This document shows positions 32,145 to 44,330 of a stretch of 64,000 bases of DNA, in pieces. Origin of the DNA: Zingiber officinale (taxonomy: Eukaryota > Streptophyta > Magnoliopsida > Zingiberales > Zingiberaceae); assembly GCF_018446385.1 (NCBI RefSeq), contig NC_055993.1:68588631-68652630 (forward strand), written 5' to 3'. The notes beneath the pieces were generated by a model. That model did no database searches, had not been told where the DNA came from, and worked only from the letters and a program-made list of their open reading frames with translations. The stretch's first letter is position 1, and each line of letters starts with the position of its first letter. Position numbers and translations under genes: made by a program.

Positions 32145-35100
32145 AGATACATGTCTTATCCCTTTTGTAAACTATTAGCATTTTGATTTGTTTGGATCTT
32201 ACGAGCTAGGGGGAGGAGGTAAATAGCTTTGATCACTTCATCTAGATTATGAGCTTGTCATTTGAATGTGTAGTAAAATACTTGAATCAAACTTGACACC
32301 ACATGCTCATCACCTTAGTTTTTACTTGGTATCTACCTCTTAAGATGACTAATCCAATGCTTAGTCATAGCGGTCTACTACCACTAAATCTTCTCCTTTT
32401 CGGATATCTTTTAGAGGCAAAGAAACCTCTTACAATAAGTTTTCACAACAATACAACAAGAATATGAAATACAAAAGCAAATACACAAAAGTAAACTACT
32501 TTACAAGAATCTTGCTTTGAATGCTTTCTTGCTTCTTGATTATCCTAAAATGCAGCAGCACTTCATACTCAAATACCCAAGAATTGATACCTTCAAATAT
32601 TCATGAAACTCTCTTTTATAAGGTTGCATTTGGGCTGATTTTTGCCTAATAATCAATTGCTTATCTTCACTAATCGATTGTCATCTAATCTGACCATTTA
32701 AAATTGTAGAAGAAATCTTTTTGACCTGATCAATATTACTTAACATCACCTATCGATTGGCATCCATCAGTCGAATTAGACAATCGATTAGAAAAGCTTC
32801 TATTCGATGCTATAGTGCCAACAATCGATTGCAAGATTTTATCAGTCAATTGCTAGCAGTTAATTGTTATGTTCCAACAATTAATTACTGGTAGTTGATT
32901 GTTGCATTCCAACAATCAATTGTTGGGTTCCAACAAACCCTTTTTTACAGTCTCAAATCCTGAATTTGGATTTTTGGAGTCCATCAGTCGATTGATACAC
33001 CTTGTCAATCAATTGATATTCCTATATATATTAATCTTACCAAAGTTGAATTCTCATTTTATCTAGTATTCGGTTAACCTCAACTTACCAAGACTTTCTT
33101 TACTAAATATTTGGTCAACCTTGACCTACAATGACTTTTTGTTGACCAATATCCAGTCAACCTTGACTTATTAGGACTTTATCATTTGCCAAGCATCTAG
33201 TTTTCTTTAATCTATTTAGATTTTTCTCATTGCTAAGTGTCTAGTCAACCGTTAATCCACTTGGATTTTTCTTATACCAACTTTCTTGTTAGACTTCTGA
33301 CTACCAAGTGTCCAGTCAACCATGATCTACTTGAATATTTCTTTTGCCAACTCCTTGCTGGATTTTTGATCATCAAGTGTCCGATCAATCATAACTCAGA
33401 TTTTCCTCTTGCCAACTCTTTGTTGGACTTCCGACCGCCAAGTGTTTGGTCAATTGAGACCACTTGGACTTTTCTTATCTTGTCAAGTATTTGGTCAACG
33501 TTGACCTACTCGATCGACTAATATATTGATCAAATATCGGAATTTAAGTTGAGTTAACTTGAGCTTAATCTGTCACGCCCCGGAGGAGTCCCTGTCCGAG
33601 AAAATTTCGGCAGCATCTCCCCTCTACGGCGGACAATCTGAAACTTTTCTACATCCTCATATACCTCAGCCACATACGGCTGGAATAATAACATGTAAAT
33701 AAACCATCACCACGCAGTTTATATAAATATAAGCAAACCAAAGCAGTAATACCATGACTCAAAATCAACCCTACTCAACTACACTCGTAAAGCTCAAATC
33801 CGATGAACTCACCTCTTCTGCCGTCAAGGCAGGCATGTAGTAGAATAAATCCAAATCATACCAAAAATCCATCAAACGCTAAGAATCCATACAATATCCA
33901 TAAGTAAAACAATACAAGACTAAAAACAAAGTCTGATAGAGAAACGAAGATAAAATAACAACTCAAGACCAGCAAAGGACTAGCACTACGTGCAGATGGG
34001 GACTAGCGACTGGAACTGCGCCGGATAGCCTCAACCTGAAAATATAATAACAATGGAGGCGGGGTGAGTCCAACACTCAGCAGGTACAACTGATATGCAT
34101 AATAAAGTAAATAACAGACAACACTAATCATGCGTAAAGTCTCCTGAATATGAGAAGAATAAATGCAACTGAAACAAAAACAGGAGAAACTGTACTAACC
34201 AGGACCAAGGTATAAAGATAACTGGGTCGTCAGACCGAGAGTGTCATAACCCTGTATGCATGTCAATCATATGCTTCCAAATAAATGCAGCAAGTAAATG
34301 CAGCAAACACAAACAATAAATGCATTATGCATATGATACCAATGACATGGTCACCCCTGACGCCAGTCAGCCATCTCACACACAATGGTGAGTCCGAGTG
34401 GGTAGGGCTGTGACAACCGTGCACTCTGACATCACTGCTCCTGATGAGTGACCGAGTGAACGGGATGCTGTCGGAGTACATAAATGGGGGAGCGCAATGC
34501 TCTCATCTCCCGGTACACGATGGCGAGGAGGACTCTCTGCCGGCTACTACGCTGAGTCACACTACCCATGAGCGGACCAACGGAGCCAAACAAAGTCCAA
34601 CTGCCTACCGGCAACAACGCTGCTACACTAAACCAACGGAGCCAAACAGAGCGGAACTGTCTGCCGGCTACCACGCTGAGTCACCAGACCAACGGAGCCC
34701 AACAGCAGAACTGCCACACACCTGTCTGATATACCACTAACCCATGAGTGGTGGTGTGTACAGATACATGTAACTGGCGATGCGCTCACAATAATGGAGC
34801 AGACAATCACACAGCATGCAATCATGCAAGATGATGCATGACTCTAAAGATGGCAATATCATGAATAGCATAGCAAGATCCATACATAAATAAAAGGTGT
34901 ACCACAAGTCAATGTATCAGATGGAAGGTACACAAACAGATAGGGTATCAAATAAACCCTAAGTCCTGAACATAATGTTGGATCGAGACGCGCTAGAGGG
35001 GGGGGGGTGAATAGCGCTCGTGGCTAAATCGTTCGATTAACGTAAAACTTATCGGAGTTAAAACAACGCAGCGGAATAAAAACAAGCAAAACAAAAGACA

Positions 35101-35390
35101 CAGAGTATTTTTACTTCGTTCGGAGCCTGTGACGACTCCTACTCGAAGGCCCGCGATCCTTGATCGCTTCCGGTGGGCAACAACTATAAGTTCGAAAGTA
35201 TACAAAGATGATTTACAAGTAATGCAGTAAATAATCTTATACCGACAATGAAAAAATACTAAATTGAAGCTTCGGGTTGTCGGTGTCGAGTTGCAGCACT
35301 TCGGGACGAGTTCGTTAGCAGCTAAATGCAGAAGGAAGACTTGAATCTTGTTCTCAGAGCTGCTGCTCGAAGTTCCCTTATAAAGGGCAT

Positions 35391-35635
35391 CCAAGGCGCC
35401 TTAATCAAGCTCCAAGGCGCCTTGAACCCCAAAAGTTTATCACTCTTTGACGCTGTGATAAGCTTCTGGCGTTGCCTCTTATCCGACTCCAGGCGCCTTG
35501 GACCATTCTCAGGCGCCTCCAAGCTGCAGTCCAAGGCGCCTTCAACATCCATGAAGGCGCCTTCATCACTTCACCGCCAGCTTCATCCTTGTACCGAGGC
35601 GCCTCCAAGCTCCATGGAGGCGCCTACTATTCATC
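35391..35635. repeat. AAGGCGCCTT palindrome array
   Basis: About nine GGCGCC-centred palindromes, most in the form CCAAGGCGCCTTG or AAGGCGCCTT, 15-45 bases apart, just on the U3 side of the TATA. The same array is at 40494-40735 in the other LTR, with a few point changes. Confidence 0.92.
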
Positions 35636-35900
35636 CGAGGTCATTTTTGCACTTTGGTCCCTGCAAGATATGTTAATTCCAAAAATACCCTGCAGCACAG
35701 AGTTAGCACAAAGCAATGATATAAGTATGAAAATTGACAGTCTCCAGACTGTCCGGGTCTGACTTCGGGTTTCCTTCCGGAAACCCTAGGTCGACCCGAC
35801 GCCTACTGTTCCCTCTACGGGGAACGCGTCCTCACCTACTCCACTCGGGAGAGTTTACCTGTTGCCAGTACGATCCTCCAGATCGACTGGACTTTTCGCC

Positions 35901-36292
35901 TAGGGTTACCACCCCCTAGGACCTAGGGTTACCGCCCCCTAGGGTTTTTCTCCACCTAAGGTTACCGCCCCCTAGGACCTAAGGTTGCCGCCCCTTAGGA
36001 TTTTCCTCCTCCTAGGGTTACCGCCCCCTAGGACCTAAGGTTACCCCCCCTTAGGATTTTCCTTCACCTAGGGTTACCACCCCCTAGGACCTAAGGTTAC
36101 CACCCCTTAGGATTTTCCTCCACCTAGGGTTACCACCCCCTAGGACCTAAGGTTACCACCCCTTAGGATTTTCCTCCACCTAGGGTTACCACCCCCTAGG
36201 ACCTAAGGTTACCACCCCTTAGGATTTTCCTCCACCTAGGGTTACCACCCCCTAGGACCTAAGGTTACCCCCCCTTAGGATTTTCCCCTGCC
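35901..36292. repeat. 56-bp tandem hairpin repeat, 7 units
   Basis: Each unit contains two hairpins: CCTAGG-N10-CCTAGG (loop GTTACCACCC type) and CCTAAGG-N8-CCTTAGG, then ATTTTCCTCCA. The other LTR has six units (about 41013-41346). Confidence 0.92.
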
Positions 36293-37399
36293 TAACCGCA
36301 GTTAGGACTTTCCTGAAACACTCATTCAACATATTAGATAACAAGGAATCTTAACTTTGAATCCCTTTGTCATTATCAAAACTGAGGTTCGATCGTCGGA
36401 TGCTTACTGCACCAACAATCTCCCCCTTTTTGATTATGACAACCGAAATTCAAAGTTAAGTAAAAATGCAGTAAAGATACACATAGATAAGCACAGGCAT
36501 AAATAAAGCATAGACACTACACATAGATAAGCACAGGCATAAATAAAGCATAGGCACATTCACAACAAAATTTTCGTTTTAACTTTAATTTATAATATTC
36601 TTTGAATTTCTTCCTACTCTCCCCCTTTGCCATATATCAAAATACCCAAGAGAGTGAAGAAAATCTGGGCCTTAGCTTAACTTTCAAAGATAATTTTCAA
36701 TCTTATCTTCCAATCTTTTAATTTACTTTTGATAAACACTTAGTTTTTCTTGTAAGACTCTTAGATAGGTGAAATCATAATTTTGAAAGCAAAATTCTTC
36801 CTTTAGTTTGAGAGATACTGAGATAAAGTTATTTTGTCTTTAAACAGTAACTTAGTATTTGAAAACAATTGCTTTGAGAGACACTTAGCTATTTTTGTTT
36901 TAAACACTTTAAAAAGTACTTAGCTAGATGTTTTTTTTAAAAAAATTTAGCTAACTTTGAAAATACTTAGCTATGTTTTCAGCTTAGAAATGATTGCGTT
37001 GAGAAAATATCTTGCCAAGATAATTTAAGAGTTAGGTCATAAATAATTTTAATTTATAAGCTAAGTTAAAAATAGCTTGAATTTTCGAAGATATTCCAAA
37101 AATAGTTGTTAATTTTAAGGTTAAGTCAAAAAAGATTTTTAAAGAAAAACTAATTTTAAAACCGACTCAAAATCACTCCCCCTTAATTAATGCCTTAATA
37201 AATTTTTGAGTTCAGGAGCTCAAGCATGAGAGGTTAAAAAATTATTTTCCTAATTTTCCATCCCACTCATTCTAGATTAACAAGCATGTTTAGCATATGA
37301 GTGAATGTGAGATGGAGTTTACTTTAATTTACAACATTGAAAATATCAGTTAGAATTCCAAATAAGTGACCATTATTTTGAAGATTAAAAAGTTAATTG

Positions 37400-38020
37400 A
37401 GTTTAGAATTTCTGAAAAGGGTTTTGAACTTAATTTTTCAAAGGATATTTCAAATGATTTTGAAAAGATTAAATTTTAAAAGAATTTTGAAATTAAGTTT
37501 TAAAGATTTTGAAATAATTTTCAAAAGATTTTTGAAATGATTTTTTTTTTTTTAAAAGATTAAGTTTTAAAAGATTTTTGAAATAATTTTCAAGAGATTT
37601 TTGAAATAATTTTTAAAAGATTTTTGAAATAATTTTCAAAAGATTTTTGAAATTAAGTTTTAAAAGATTTTTGAAATTAATTTTCAAGAGATTTTTGAAA
37701 TATTTTTCAAGAGATTTTTGAAATAATTTTTAAAAGATTTTTGAAATGATTTTTAAATAATTTTGAAATGATTTTCAAATAATTTTGAAATGATTTTCAA
37801 ATAATTTTGAAATTGATTTTTAAAATAATTTTGAAATTGATTTTTAAAATAATTTTGAAATTGAGTTTCTAAAATAGTTTTGAAATTAAGTTTTTTTAAA
37901 ATAGTTTTGAAATTAAGTTTTTTTTTTTAAAATAGTTTTGAAATTAAGTTTTTTTTTAAAATAGTTTTGAAATTAAGTTTTTTTTTTTTTTTTTTTTTTA
38001 AAAATAGTTTTGAAATTAAG
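37400..38020. repeat. AT-rich TTTTGAAAT repeat array
   Basis: About 620 bases of imperfect 20-30-bp units around GATTTTTGAAATAATTTTCA, later AATAGTTTTGAAATTAAGTT, with T-runs growing to 22 (37978-37999). Lies between gag and the 3' LTR. No open frame. Confidence 0.9.
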
Positions 38021-38625
38021 TTTTAATTTCTTAGTCATCTCACCCGATCTAAATTTTCAATCAGGTAATCCTATAATTATTGTGAGATGAATTGAGGTTC
38101 AGTTTAAGGGGTTGGTTTAATTTTGTGTTAGATTCAGGTTTAGCTTTGGGTTCAACAAGTAAGCATTCTTTGGATAAACTTCTGGGCTATGGTGAGTCAC
38201 AAGGAACTCATTAAAGTAACCATGCCTTCGAGGTTTTCCAAATAGTCCTACCCATTGAACTTAATACTAAAACTTGGTCTAACTAGTTAGGATCCATTTA
38301 AGGGTAGCTTCGGTCAGTTCCACTTGGCCAAATGCACCAGGTCGAAGCCATATCTTCCTAGACATGCGATGCCCAAGCTTCCCTAACGTACTATCATCCA
38401 AAAACTTCACCAGTACCGTTAGTAAAGTTAAACCTAGCCCATTTTATCTAACCTTAATTACCCTGCTGAGTAGTCTACTCTTGTTTACCCATTTCGGGTA
38501 GATTAGTTTGGGGGTGCCAACTATTCTGGATCCTCCTTCTATTTGATTATATTCCTTTAATTTTATTTGTTAAGATAATTATTTATTTATTTATGAATTA
38601 GATTTGGGTTATATTTAGATTAAAT

Positions 38626-39711
38626 TTAGTAAATAAAAGGTACTAGATTATAGCTTGGTATGTAGTGTTTAAGTTTTACTTTAGACTTATAACCCAAGTC
38701 TAGATTTCGAGATTTGATTAAATTATTAATAATCTTCTCTAATTTATCAATTTTATCTTTTAAAATATTATTTTGTATCTTTAATTTTCTAAGAGTTAAT
38801 TTCTTATTTTTATTTGTATTAATTTTATTCATTACATTATTAGCATGCATATCTAATTTTGAAGAGAAATCTATACTAGAGCAAGCAGGATTAGTTAAAT
38901 TAGTGCAATCATGTGTTGCATAAATTGGATTTTCATATAATGTAAATGTACTAACCTTGATTTCTTCCTCTGGATTCTTAGGTCTTCTTTCTGGGCATTG
39001 TCTTTTGCAGTGACCCATTTGTTTGCATTTGGAGCATTTAATTTGTTCCTTCCCCTTTTTGATCATTTTCTCCTTCTTCTTCGATTGTACCGGCCGAGTC
39101 TTATGAGTAGGACACTCGTTTTTATAGTCTCCTCTCTCCCTACACTTAAAACAAGTTATGTGACATTTGCATTTTGAATTTACAATCTTACCTCTCAAAT
39201 TCATGACAGGATCCTCCCCCTTGACTGTTGCCACCTCGAGTTCAGACTCAGATTCAGCAATTTCCTCTCTGGCCATTAGTGCTATGAAATCGGTCTGATC
39301 TGATTCTTCTGAGTCTGGTTCGGAGGTTGACTCTGGAGATTCGTATTTGGGTTCGCAGTCTTGTTCAATTTCTGACTCTGAAGGAATCTCATGAAGTTTG
39401 AGTAGTTTCTCCCAAAGCTCTTTAGCAGTGTCGAACCTTCCGACTCGATCAAGATCTGAATTTGATAGTCCGCCTAGGAGAATACATGTTGCCTTTGCAT
39501 TTGTCTCGAAGTTTCTTATCGTTTGTGCATCCCACTTGTCATAGGTGATGGATACACCTTCTTCATTTGGGAGGATGAGTCCGATCTGGACTATGGTCCA
39601 TGTCTCCACTTGGATTTTCAGTTGGTGCTCCATCTGGTCTTTCCAGTAACCAAAATTATTGCTGGACAAGAGTGGTAGGCTTGCGGTGTTGTATCCATCT
39701 TCATAGGCCAT
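38626..39711 (-). CDS. Gag-like protein of the gag-only SIRE-like element, 361 aa
   Basis: Starts at ATG 39711 (MAYEDGYNTA). Residues about 1-115 match the N-terminal part of copia/SIRE gag (FGYWKDQMEHQLKIQVE, ELWEKLLKLHE). Compared with the related gag at 29117-29542, the sequence then jumps to an acidic/Ser-rich linker (about 118-170), so the rest of the capsid-like domain appears deleted in frame. Two zinc knuckles follow: CFKCRERGDYKNEC, where the His position reads Asp, and CSKCKQMGHCKRQC, which is complete (CX2CX4HX4C). A Lys/Asn-rich coiled-coil-like stretch (about 290-340) ends the protein. An intact frame with no pol suggests it is, or was recently, translated to package its own RNA with enzymes from another element. 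Confidence 0.85.
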   Translation of the reverse strand: MAYEDGYNTASLPLLSSNNFGYWKDQMEHQLKIQVETWTIVQIGLILPNEEGVSITYDKWDAQTIRNFETNAKATCILLGGLSNSDLDRVGRFDTAKELWEKLLKLHEIPSESEIEQDCEPKYESPESTSEPDSEESDQTDFIALMAREEIAESESELEVATVKGEDPVMNLRGKIVNSKCKCHITCFKCRERGDYKNECPTHKTRPVQSKKKEKMIKKGKEQIKCSKCKQMGHCKRQCPERRPKNPEEEIKVSTFTLYENPIYATHDCTNLTNPACSSIDFSSKLDMHANNVMNKINTNKNKKLTLRKLKIQNNILKDKIDKLEKIINNLIKSRNLDLGYKSKVKLKHYIPSYNLVPFIY

Positions 39712-40061
39712 TTAAAAACCTAGCACGCAATATAAACAAAAAAAAACTTGTTCCAAGACTTGGTCTTGGATTAGTAGTGCAGAATAAAGATAGAAATAGC
39801 AATTTACAAATTTTAAAAAAATAATAAAATAATAAAATAATAAAATAAATATTATTAAAATAATATAAAAATATTATTTCAAACTTTTCTAAATGCGATA
39901 TTTCGTTAATCCCAATCAATTGTGAAAAGATGAAAATGAATTTTTTGAAAATAGTTTTGGAGGGAAAAACGAAAGGCGTAAGGTTTTATTTTGAGCCTAA
40001 ACAGACGAAAAAGCCACAAAAAAATGCTTGAATGGTGGTTTCACCTATTCGAAGCAACCCC

Positions 40062-40073
40062 GCTCTGATACCA
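40062..40073 (-). other. Primer-binding site (initiator Met tRNA)
   Basis: Minus-strand TGGTATCAGAGC, exact, two bases inside the 5' LTR. Confidence 0.92.
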
Positions 40074-40075
40074 AT

Positions 40076-41472
40076 TGTTGGATCGAGACGCGCTAGAGGG
40101 GGGGGGGGGTGAATAGCGCTCGTGGCTAAATCGTTCGATTAACGTAAAACTTATCGGAGTTAAAACAACGCAGCGGAATAAAAACAAGCAAAACAAAAGA
40201 CACAGAGTATTTTTACTTCGTTCAGAGCCTGTGACGACTCCTACTCAAAGGCCCGCGATCCTTGATCGCTTCCGGTGGGCAACAACTATAAGTTCGAAAG
40301 TATACAAAGATGATTTACAAGTAATGCAGTAAATAATCTTATACCGACAATGAAAAAATACTAAATTGAAGCTTCAGGTTGTCGGTGTCGAGTTGCAGCA
40401 CTTCGGGACGAGTTCGTTAGCAGCTAAATGCAGAAGGAAGACTTGAATCTTGTTCTCAGAGCTGCTGCTCGAAGTTCCCTTATAAAGGGCATCCAAGGCG
40501 CCTTAATCAAGCTCCAAGGCGCCTTGAACCCCAAAAGTTTATCACTCTTTGACCACTGTGATAAGCTCTTCGACGTTGCCTCTTATCCGACTCAAGGCGC
40601 CTTGGACCCTTCTAAGGCGCCTCCAAGCGTCGGTCTAAGGCGCCTTCAACATCCACGAAGGCGCCTTCATCACTCGTGCACCGCCAGCTCATCCTTGTAC
40701 CCGAGGCGCCTCCAAGCTCCATGGAGGCGCCTTGGCACTATTCATCCGAGGTCATTTTTGCACTTTGGTCCCTGCAAGATATGTTAATTCCAAAAATACC
40801 CTGCAGCACAAAGTTAGCACAAAGCAATGATATAAGTATGAAAATTGACAGTCTCCGGACTGTCCGGGTCTGACTTCGGGTTTCCTTCCGGAAACCCTAG
40901 GTCGACCCGACGCCTACTGTTCCCTCTACGGGGAACGCGTCCTCACCTACTCCACTCGGGAGAGTTTACCTGTTGCCAGTACGATCCTCCAGATCGACTG
41001 GACTTTCTGCCTAGGGTTACCACCCCCTAGGACCTAGGGTTACCGCCCCCTAGGGTTTTTCTCCACCTAAGGTTACCGCCCCCTAGGACCTAAGGTTGCC
41101 GCCCCTTAGGATTTTCCTCCTCCTAGGGTTACCGCCCCCTAGGACCTAAGGTTACCCCCCCTTAGGATTTTCCTTCACCTAGGGTTACCACCCCCTAGGA
41201 CCTAAGGTTACCACCCCTTAGGATTTTCCTCCACCTAGGGTTACCACCCCCTAGGACCTAAGGTTACCACCCCTTAGGATTTTCCTCCACCTAGGGTTAC
41301 CACCCCCTAGGACCTAAGGTTACCCCCCCTTAGGATTTTCCCCTGCCTAACCGCAGTTAGGACTTTCCTGAAACACTCATTCAACATATTAGATAACAAG
41401 GAATCTTAACTTTGAATCCCTTTGCCATTATCAAAACTGAGGTTCGATCGTCGGATGCTTACTGCACCAATA
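40076..41472 (-). repeat. 5' LTR of the gag-only element
   Basis: 1397 bp, nearly identical to 34976-36417. Differences: six instead of seven 56-bp units, several small indels in the palindrome array, and CCAATA for CCAACA at the outer end. TATA region TTATAAAGGG at 40480-40489. Confidence 0.93.
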
Positions 41473-43023
41473 CATAATATATCATATGGTTGGGTCACTA
41501 CCTAAAGCATGTATGGTCAGATAAATAATAATATGCAATGCATAATAAGTACACAAGCAACATGTAACAGATCATGTAGTGACCAACCGAAACAAATGGA
41601 AAACACAATCATTGCTATATGTTAAACACATTATTATGCATATCAAAAGACAAGTTAAAGTACCCGCCTCCAATAGGAATGTCCAAATCTGACATCGAGA
41701 TACTCGTCTCGCGTCAAAGTCCTGTATCTAATAGATATACGATATTTTAGCTAAATTCCTATAAATAGCTAAATAAATTCTTTAACTCTAAATTAGGGCA
41801 AAACCCTAATCCATAAACCTCGACCAACTAGGGTTAGCTTCATTAACCCTAATTACATCATTTGATTTTAAATCAACCAAATCTCACCTAATATAACTCT
41901 ATCACCTAACCATATAATCCAATTAAAACATAATTCAATATATATACCTACATCAACATTGCTTGCTAACATAACTTAACACAAAACTTACCAATTCGAA
42001 GACTTCTCTGTTGGCTCACAACATAGGATGGTCGCTGCTGTAAATCAAAGGGTTGCTGCCCAAACAAACACATGTTAGGCTCACACACTAGGTCAATATC
42101 TCAAGATTGCAAGATGAATCAAATTGAAGCCTTACATCTTATACCCAAAACCTTCTGTTGATCCTCAACTGATCAGAAAGACCAAAAATATCGGCGGTGG
42201 AACAGCACCTCGAGTAGGTAGCTGAAGCTTCGTCGACGATGGCAGCAGGCTTCTTGATGGTCAGCTAGGTCAAGCGACGGCGGCGTGGGGATCTCCACAG
42301 CAAAGGGACAACGGGCGCCGATGGCCAGCTAGGGCTCGCGGTGGCCTTCGGCAAAGATCTAGGGCACATCGGCGACTTGAGTGCCGGCGAGGAGAAGAAG
42401 GCCGGCGCTGCTCGGCGTTGACGGAAATGCTAGGGCACAGAGAAAGGGGGTCGGCGCTGGGGTTCGGGTGCCGGCACAGAGAAGCGGCCGAGAGGAGTCA
42501 GTGGCGTCGGCGGAGATGCTGGGGCACCGGGGTGTGCGGCAGTGCTCCATGCGTCGCCGGCGGCAGTGCTCTGTGCGTCGGCAGTGCTGGCAGTGGAGAT
42601 GGGCGTCGCGAGGAAGGAGGAAGAGGAAAGATCCGGCTCGGGCAGAGGAGAAGAAGAAGAAGTGGAAGAGATCGCTGGTTAGGGCGGTTAGGCCTCGGAG
42701 GAAGAAGGATGAGGGGAAATCGACGTCGGGGTTGGGGAGGAACTCGGACACGCGGGGAGGAAAAGAAAAAAAAAACAAAAAGAAAAAGAAAAGGAAATAG
42801 GAAAAAGGAAATAAAACTTTGCCTCATTAAAATATGGTAGCCTAAACAGGCTTTTCCGGGCCCCATTTGTATCCCCGTTAACTCGTCCAAACGAGATCCG
42901 AAAAATTCCCGAAAAATTTCCAAAAATTCCGAAAAATTCCCTTATTAATATTCGCCTATTTTTCGGTATTTGACATTCTCCCTCACTAATAAAAATTTGG
43001 TCCCCAAATTTCGTTATCTACCA

Positions 43024-43633
43024 TCAGCAAGTACTAACAACAGATATAAAGTATAAATGCTGAACGGTAAATAAATCACATACCTCAAGTGAAAAGATGG
43101 GAGTATCGAGCTCGGATAGTATCCTCGAGCTCCCAAGTAGCCTCCTCACCCGAATGATGTTGTCATCCGACTTTAACCAGCCGGATAGTCTTGTTCCGCA
43201 ACTGATGCTCTTTCCGATCCAGAATCCGTACCGAAACCTCCTCATAGTGACGTCAGGCTGAAAAGGAACTGAGATATCTGTCAGCACATTCGTCGGTTCC
43301 GGTACGTATCTCCTCAGCATAGATACGTGAAATAGATCGTGAACTCCTGTCAGAGACAGTGGTGGTAGTGCTAAACGATAAGCTACCGCTCCAACCCTTT
43401 CCAAGATCTGGAAAGGTCCAATGTATCGCGGAGCTAACTTACCTCTGAGGCCAAATCTCTTCACCCTTTTTCGTGGTTGAAACTCGTAGAAAAGCATGGT
43501 CGCCAATAGAGAACTTCAAGGGTTTGCGTCTCGAATCAGCATAACTCTTCTGGCGGTCCTGCGCCTTTGACATCCTCCGTCCGATAATACGGACCAACTC
43601 TGTCTCATGCTGAACTCTATGAGGTCCCAACAA
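43024..43633 (-). pseudogene. Gypsy integrase C-terminal region and chromodomain
   Basis: Two overlapping open pieces (43439-43633 and 43024-43506) read through the integrase C-terminal part (RMSKAQDRQKSYADSRRKPL; LAPRYIGPFQILERVGAVAY; GVHDLFHVSMLRRYVPEP). The chromodomain (EEATWELEDTIRARYSH, 43085-43240) is in a third frame with one TGG-to-TGA stop. So at least two frameshifts and one stop disrupt it. Chromodomains of chromoviruses guide integration to heterochromatin. Confidence 0.85.
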
Positions 43634-43887
43634 CTGGGCCTCCCCAACCTCATCTCAGAGGGTGGGTGTCCGACAAGGACTACCATACAACGCTTCAGAC
43701 GGTGTCATCTGGATAACCGAATGAAAGCTGTTGTTGTCGACGAGCTCTACCGATGGCATATGATCCTCCCAACTGCTTCCAAAATCCAATACACATGACC
43801 TCAGCAAATCCTCTAGAGTCTGAATGTTTCACTCTGACTGTCCATCTGTCTGAGGATGGAAAACTGTACTGAAACAGAGCTCAGTGC

Positions 43888-44330
43888 CTAAAGCCTGAGG
43901 AGTCCCTTAATCAAGTCCGTAACCACAACTCGGTGGCACGCTAAAGTCCCTCTGGACTTCCGGCTAAGTGCATCGGCAACCACATTAGCTTTTCCCCGGG
44001 TAATAGCTAATGTACAATCATAATCTTTCAGGAATTTCATCCTTCTCCTCAGTCGGAGATTAAGTTTCTTTCTAAGTGAACAGATATTTGAGACTCTTAT
44101 TGTCAGTGAGAATCTCAAATGTAATGTCGTACAGATAATGCCGCCAAATCATCAAGGCAAAAATAATGACGATCAACGACAAGTCATGTACTGGGTAGTT
44201 CTCCTCATGCTCCTTCAACCGCCGAGAAGTAGGAGACTACCCTGTTGTGCTACATCAAAACAACGTCCAAACCCTGTACAGATGCGTCGGTATAGAGCAC
44301 GAATCCGTCCTCTCCAGAAGATAAAACTAA
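43888..44330 (-). pseudogene. Gypsy RNase H region
   Basis: Minus-strand motifs in order: VLYTDASV, then a variant of HDLEL/VVFALKIWRHYL spread over frames, [24 protein letters not shown] and KANVVADALSRKS. Frameshifted near 44100-44150. Confidence 0.8.

Larger units (their letters stand above)
34976..36417 (-). repeat. 3' LTR of the gag-only element
   Basis: 1442 bp. From the outer edge inward: run of G's (34998-35006), TATA region TTATAAAGGG (35378-35387; minus sense), GGCGCC palindrome array (35391-35635), and seven units of a 56-bp hairpin repeat (35901-36292). Confidence 0.93.
34976..41472 (-). mobile_element. Gag-only (non-autonomous) SIRE-like element
   Basis: LTRs 34976-36417 and 40076-41472 start TGTTGGATCGAGACGCGC; the left ends ACCAACA, the right ACCAATA. 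CATAA duplications at 34971-34975 and 41473-41477. Minus orientation: primer site at 40062-40073, polypurine complement at 36418-36434. The 3.7-kb interior has one gag frame, no pol, and a long AT-rich spacer with a TTTTGAAAT repeat. The LTRs are very alike, so this is the youngest layer of the nest. Confidence 0.95.
33571..42975 (-). repeat. 3' LTR of the gypsy element, split by a SIRE-like element
   Basis: Parts 33571-34975 and 41478-42975 align with the intact right LTR (48124-50956). The break is at GAACATAA|TATATC, which is uninterrupted in the right LTR near 49480. Without the insert it is about 2.9 kb. It keeps a segment of about 55-70 bases near 34645-34700 that the right LTR lacks. 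Confidence 0.93.

Noticed and set aside
35326-35762. Overlapping ORFs in the LTR (and their copies at 40428-40873)
   Set aside because: They run through the GGCGCC palindrome array and shift frame between the two LTR copies.
42359-42923. Overlapping ORFs of about 140 codons
   Set aside because: GC-rich part of the gypsy LTR; the equivalent ORFs in the other LTR copy (50388-50904) are shifted and shortened, so not conserved as protein.
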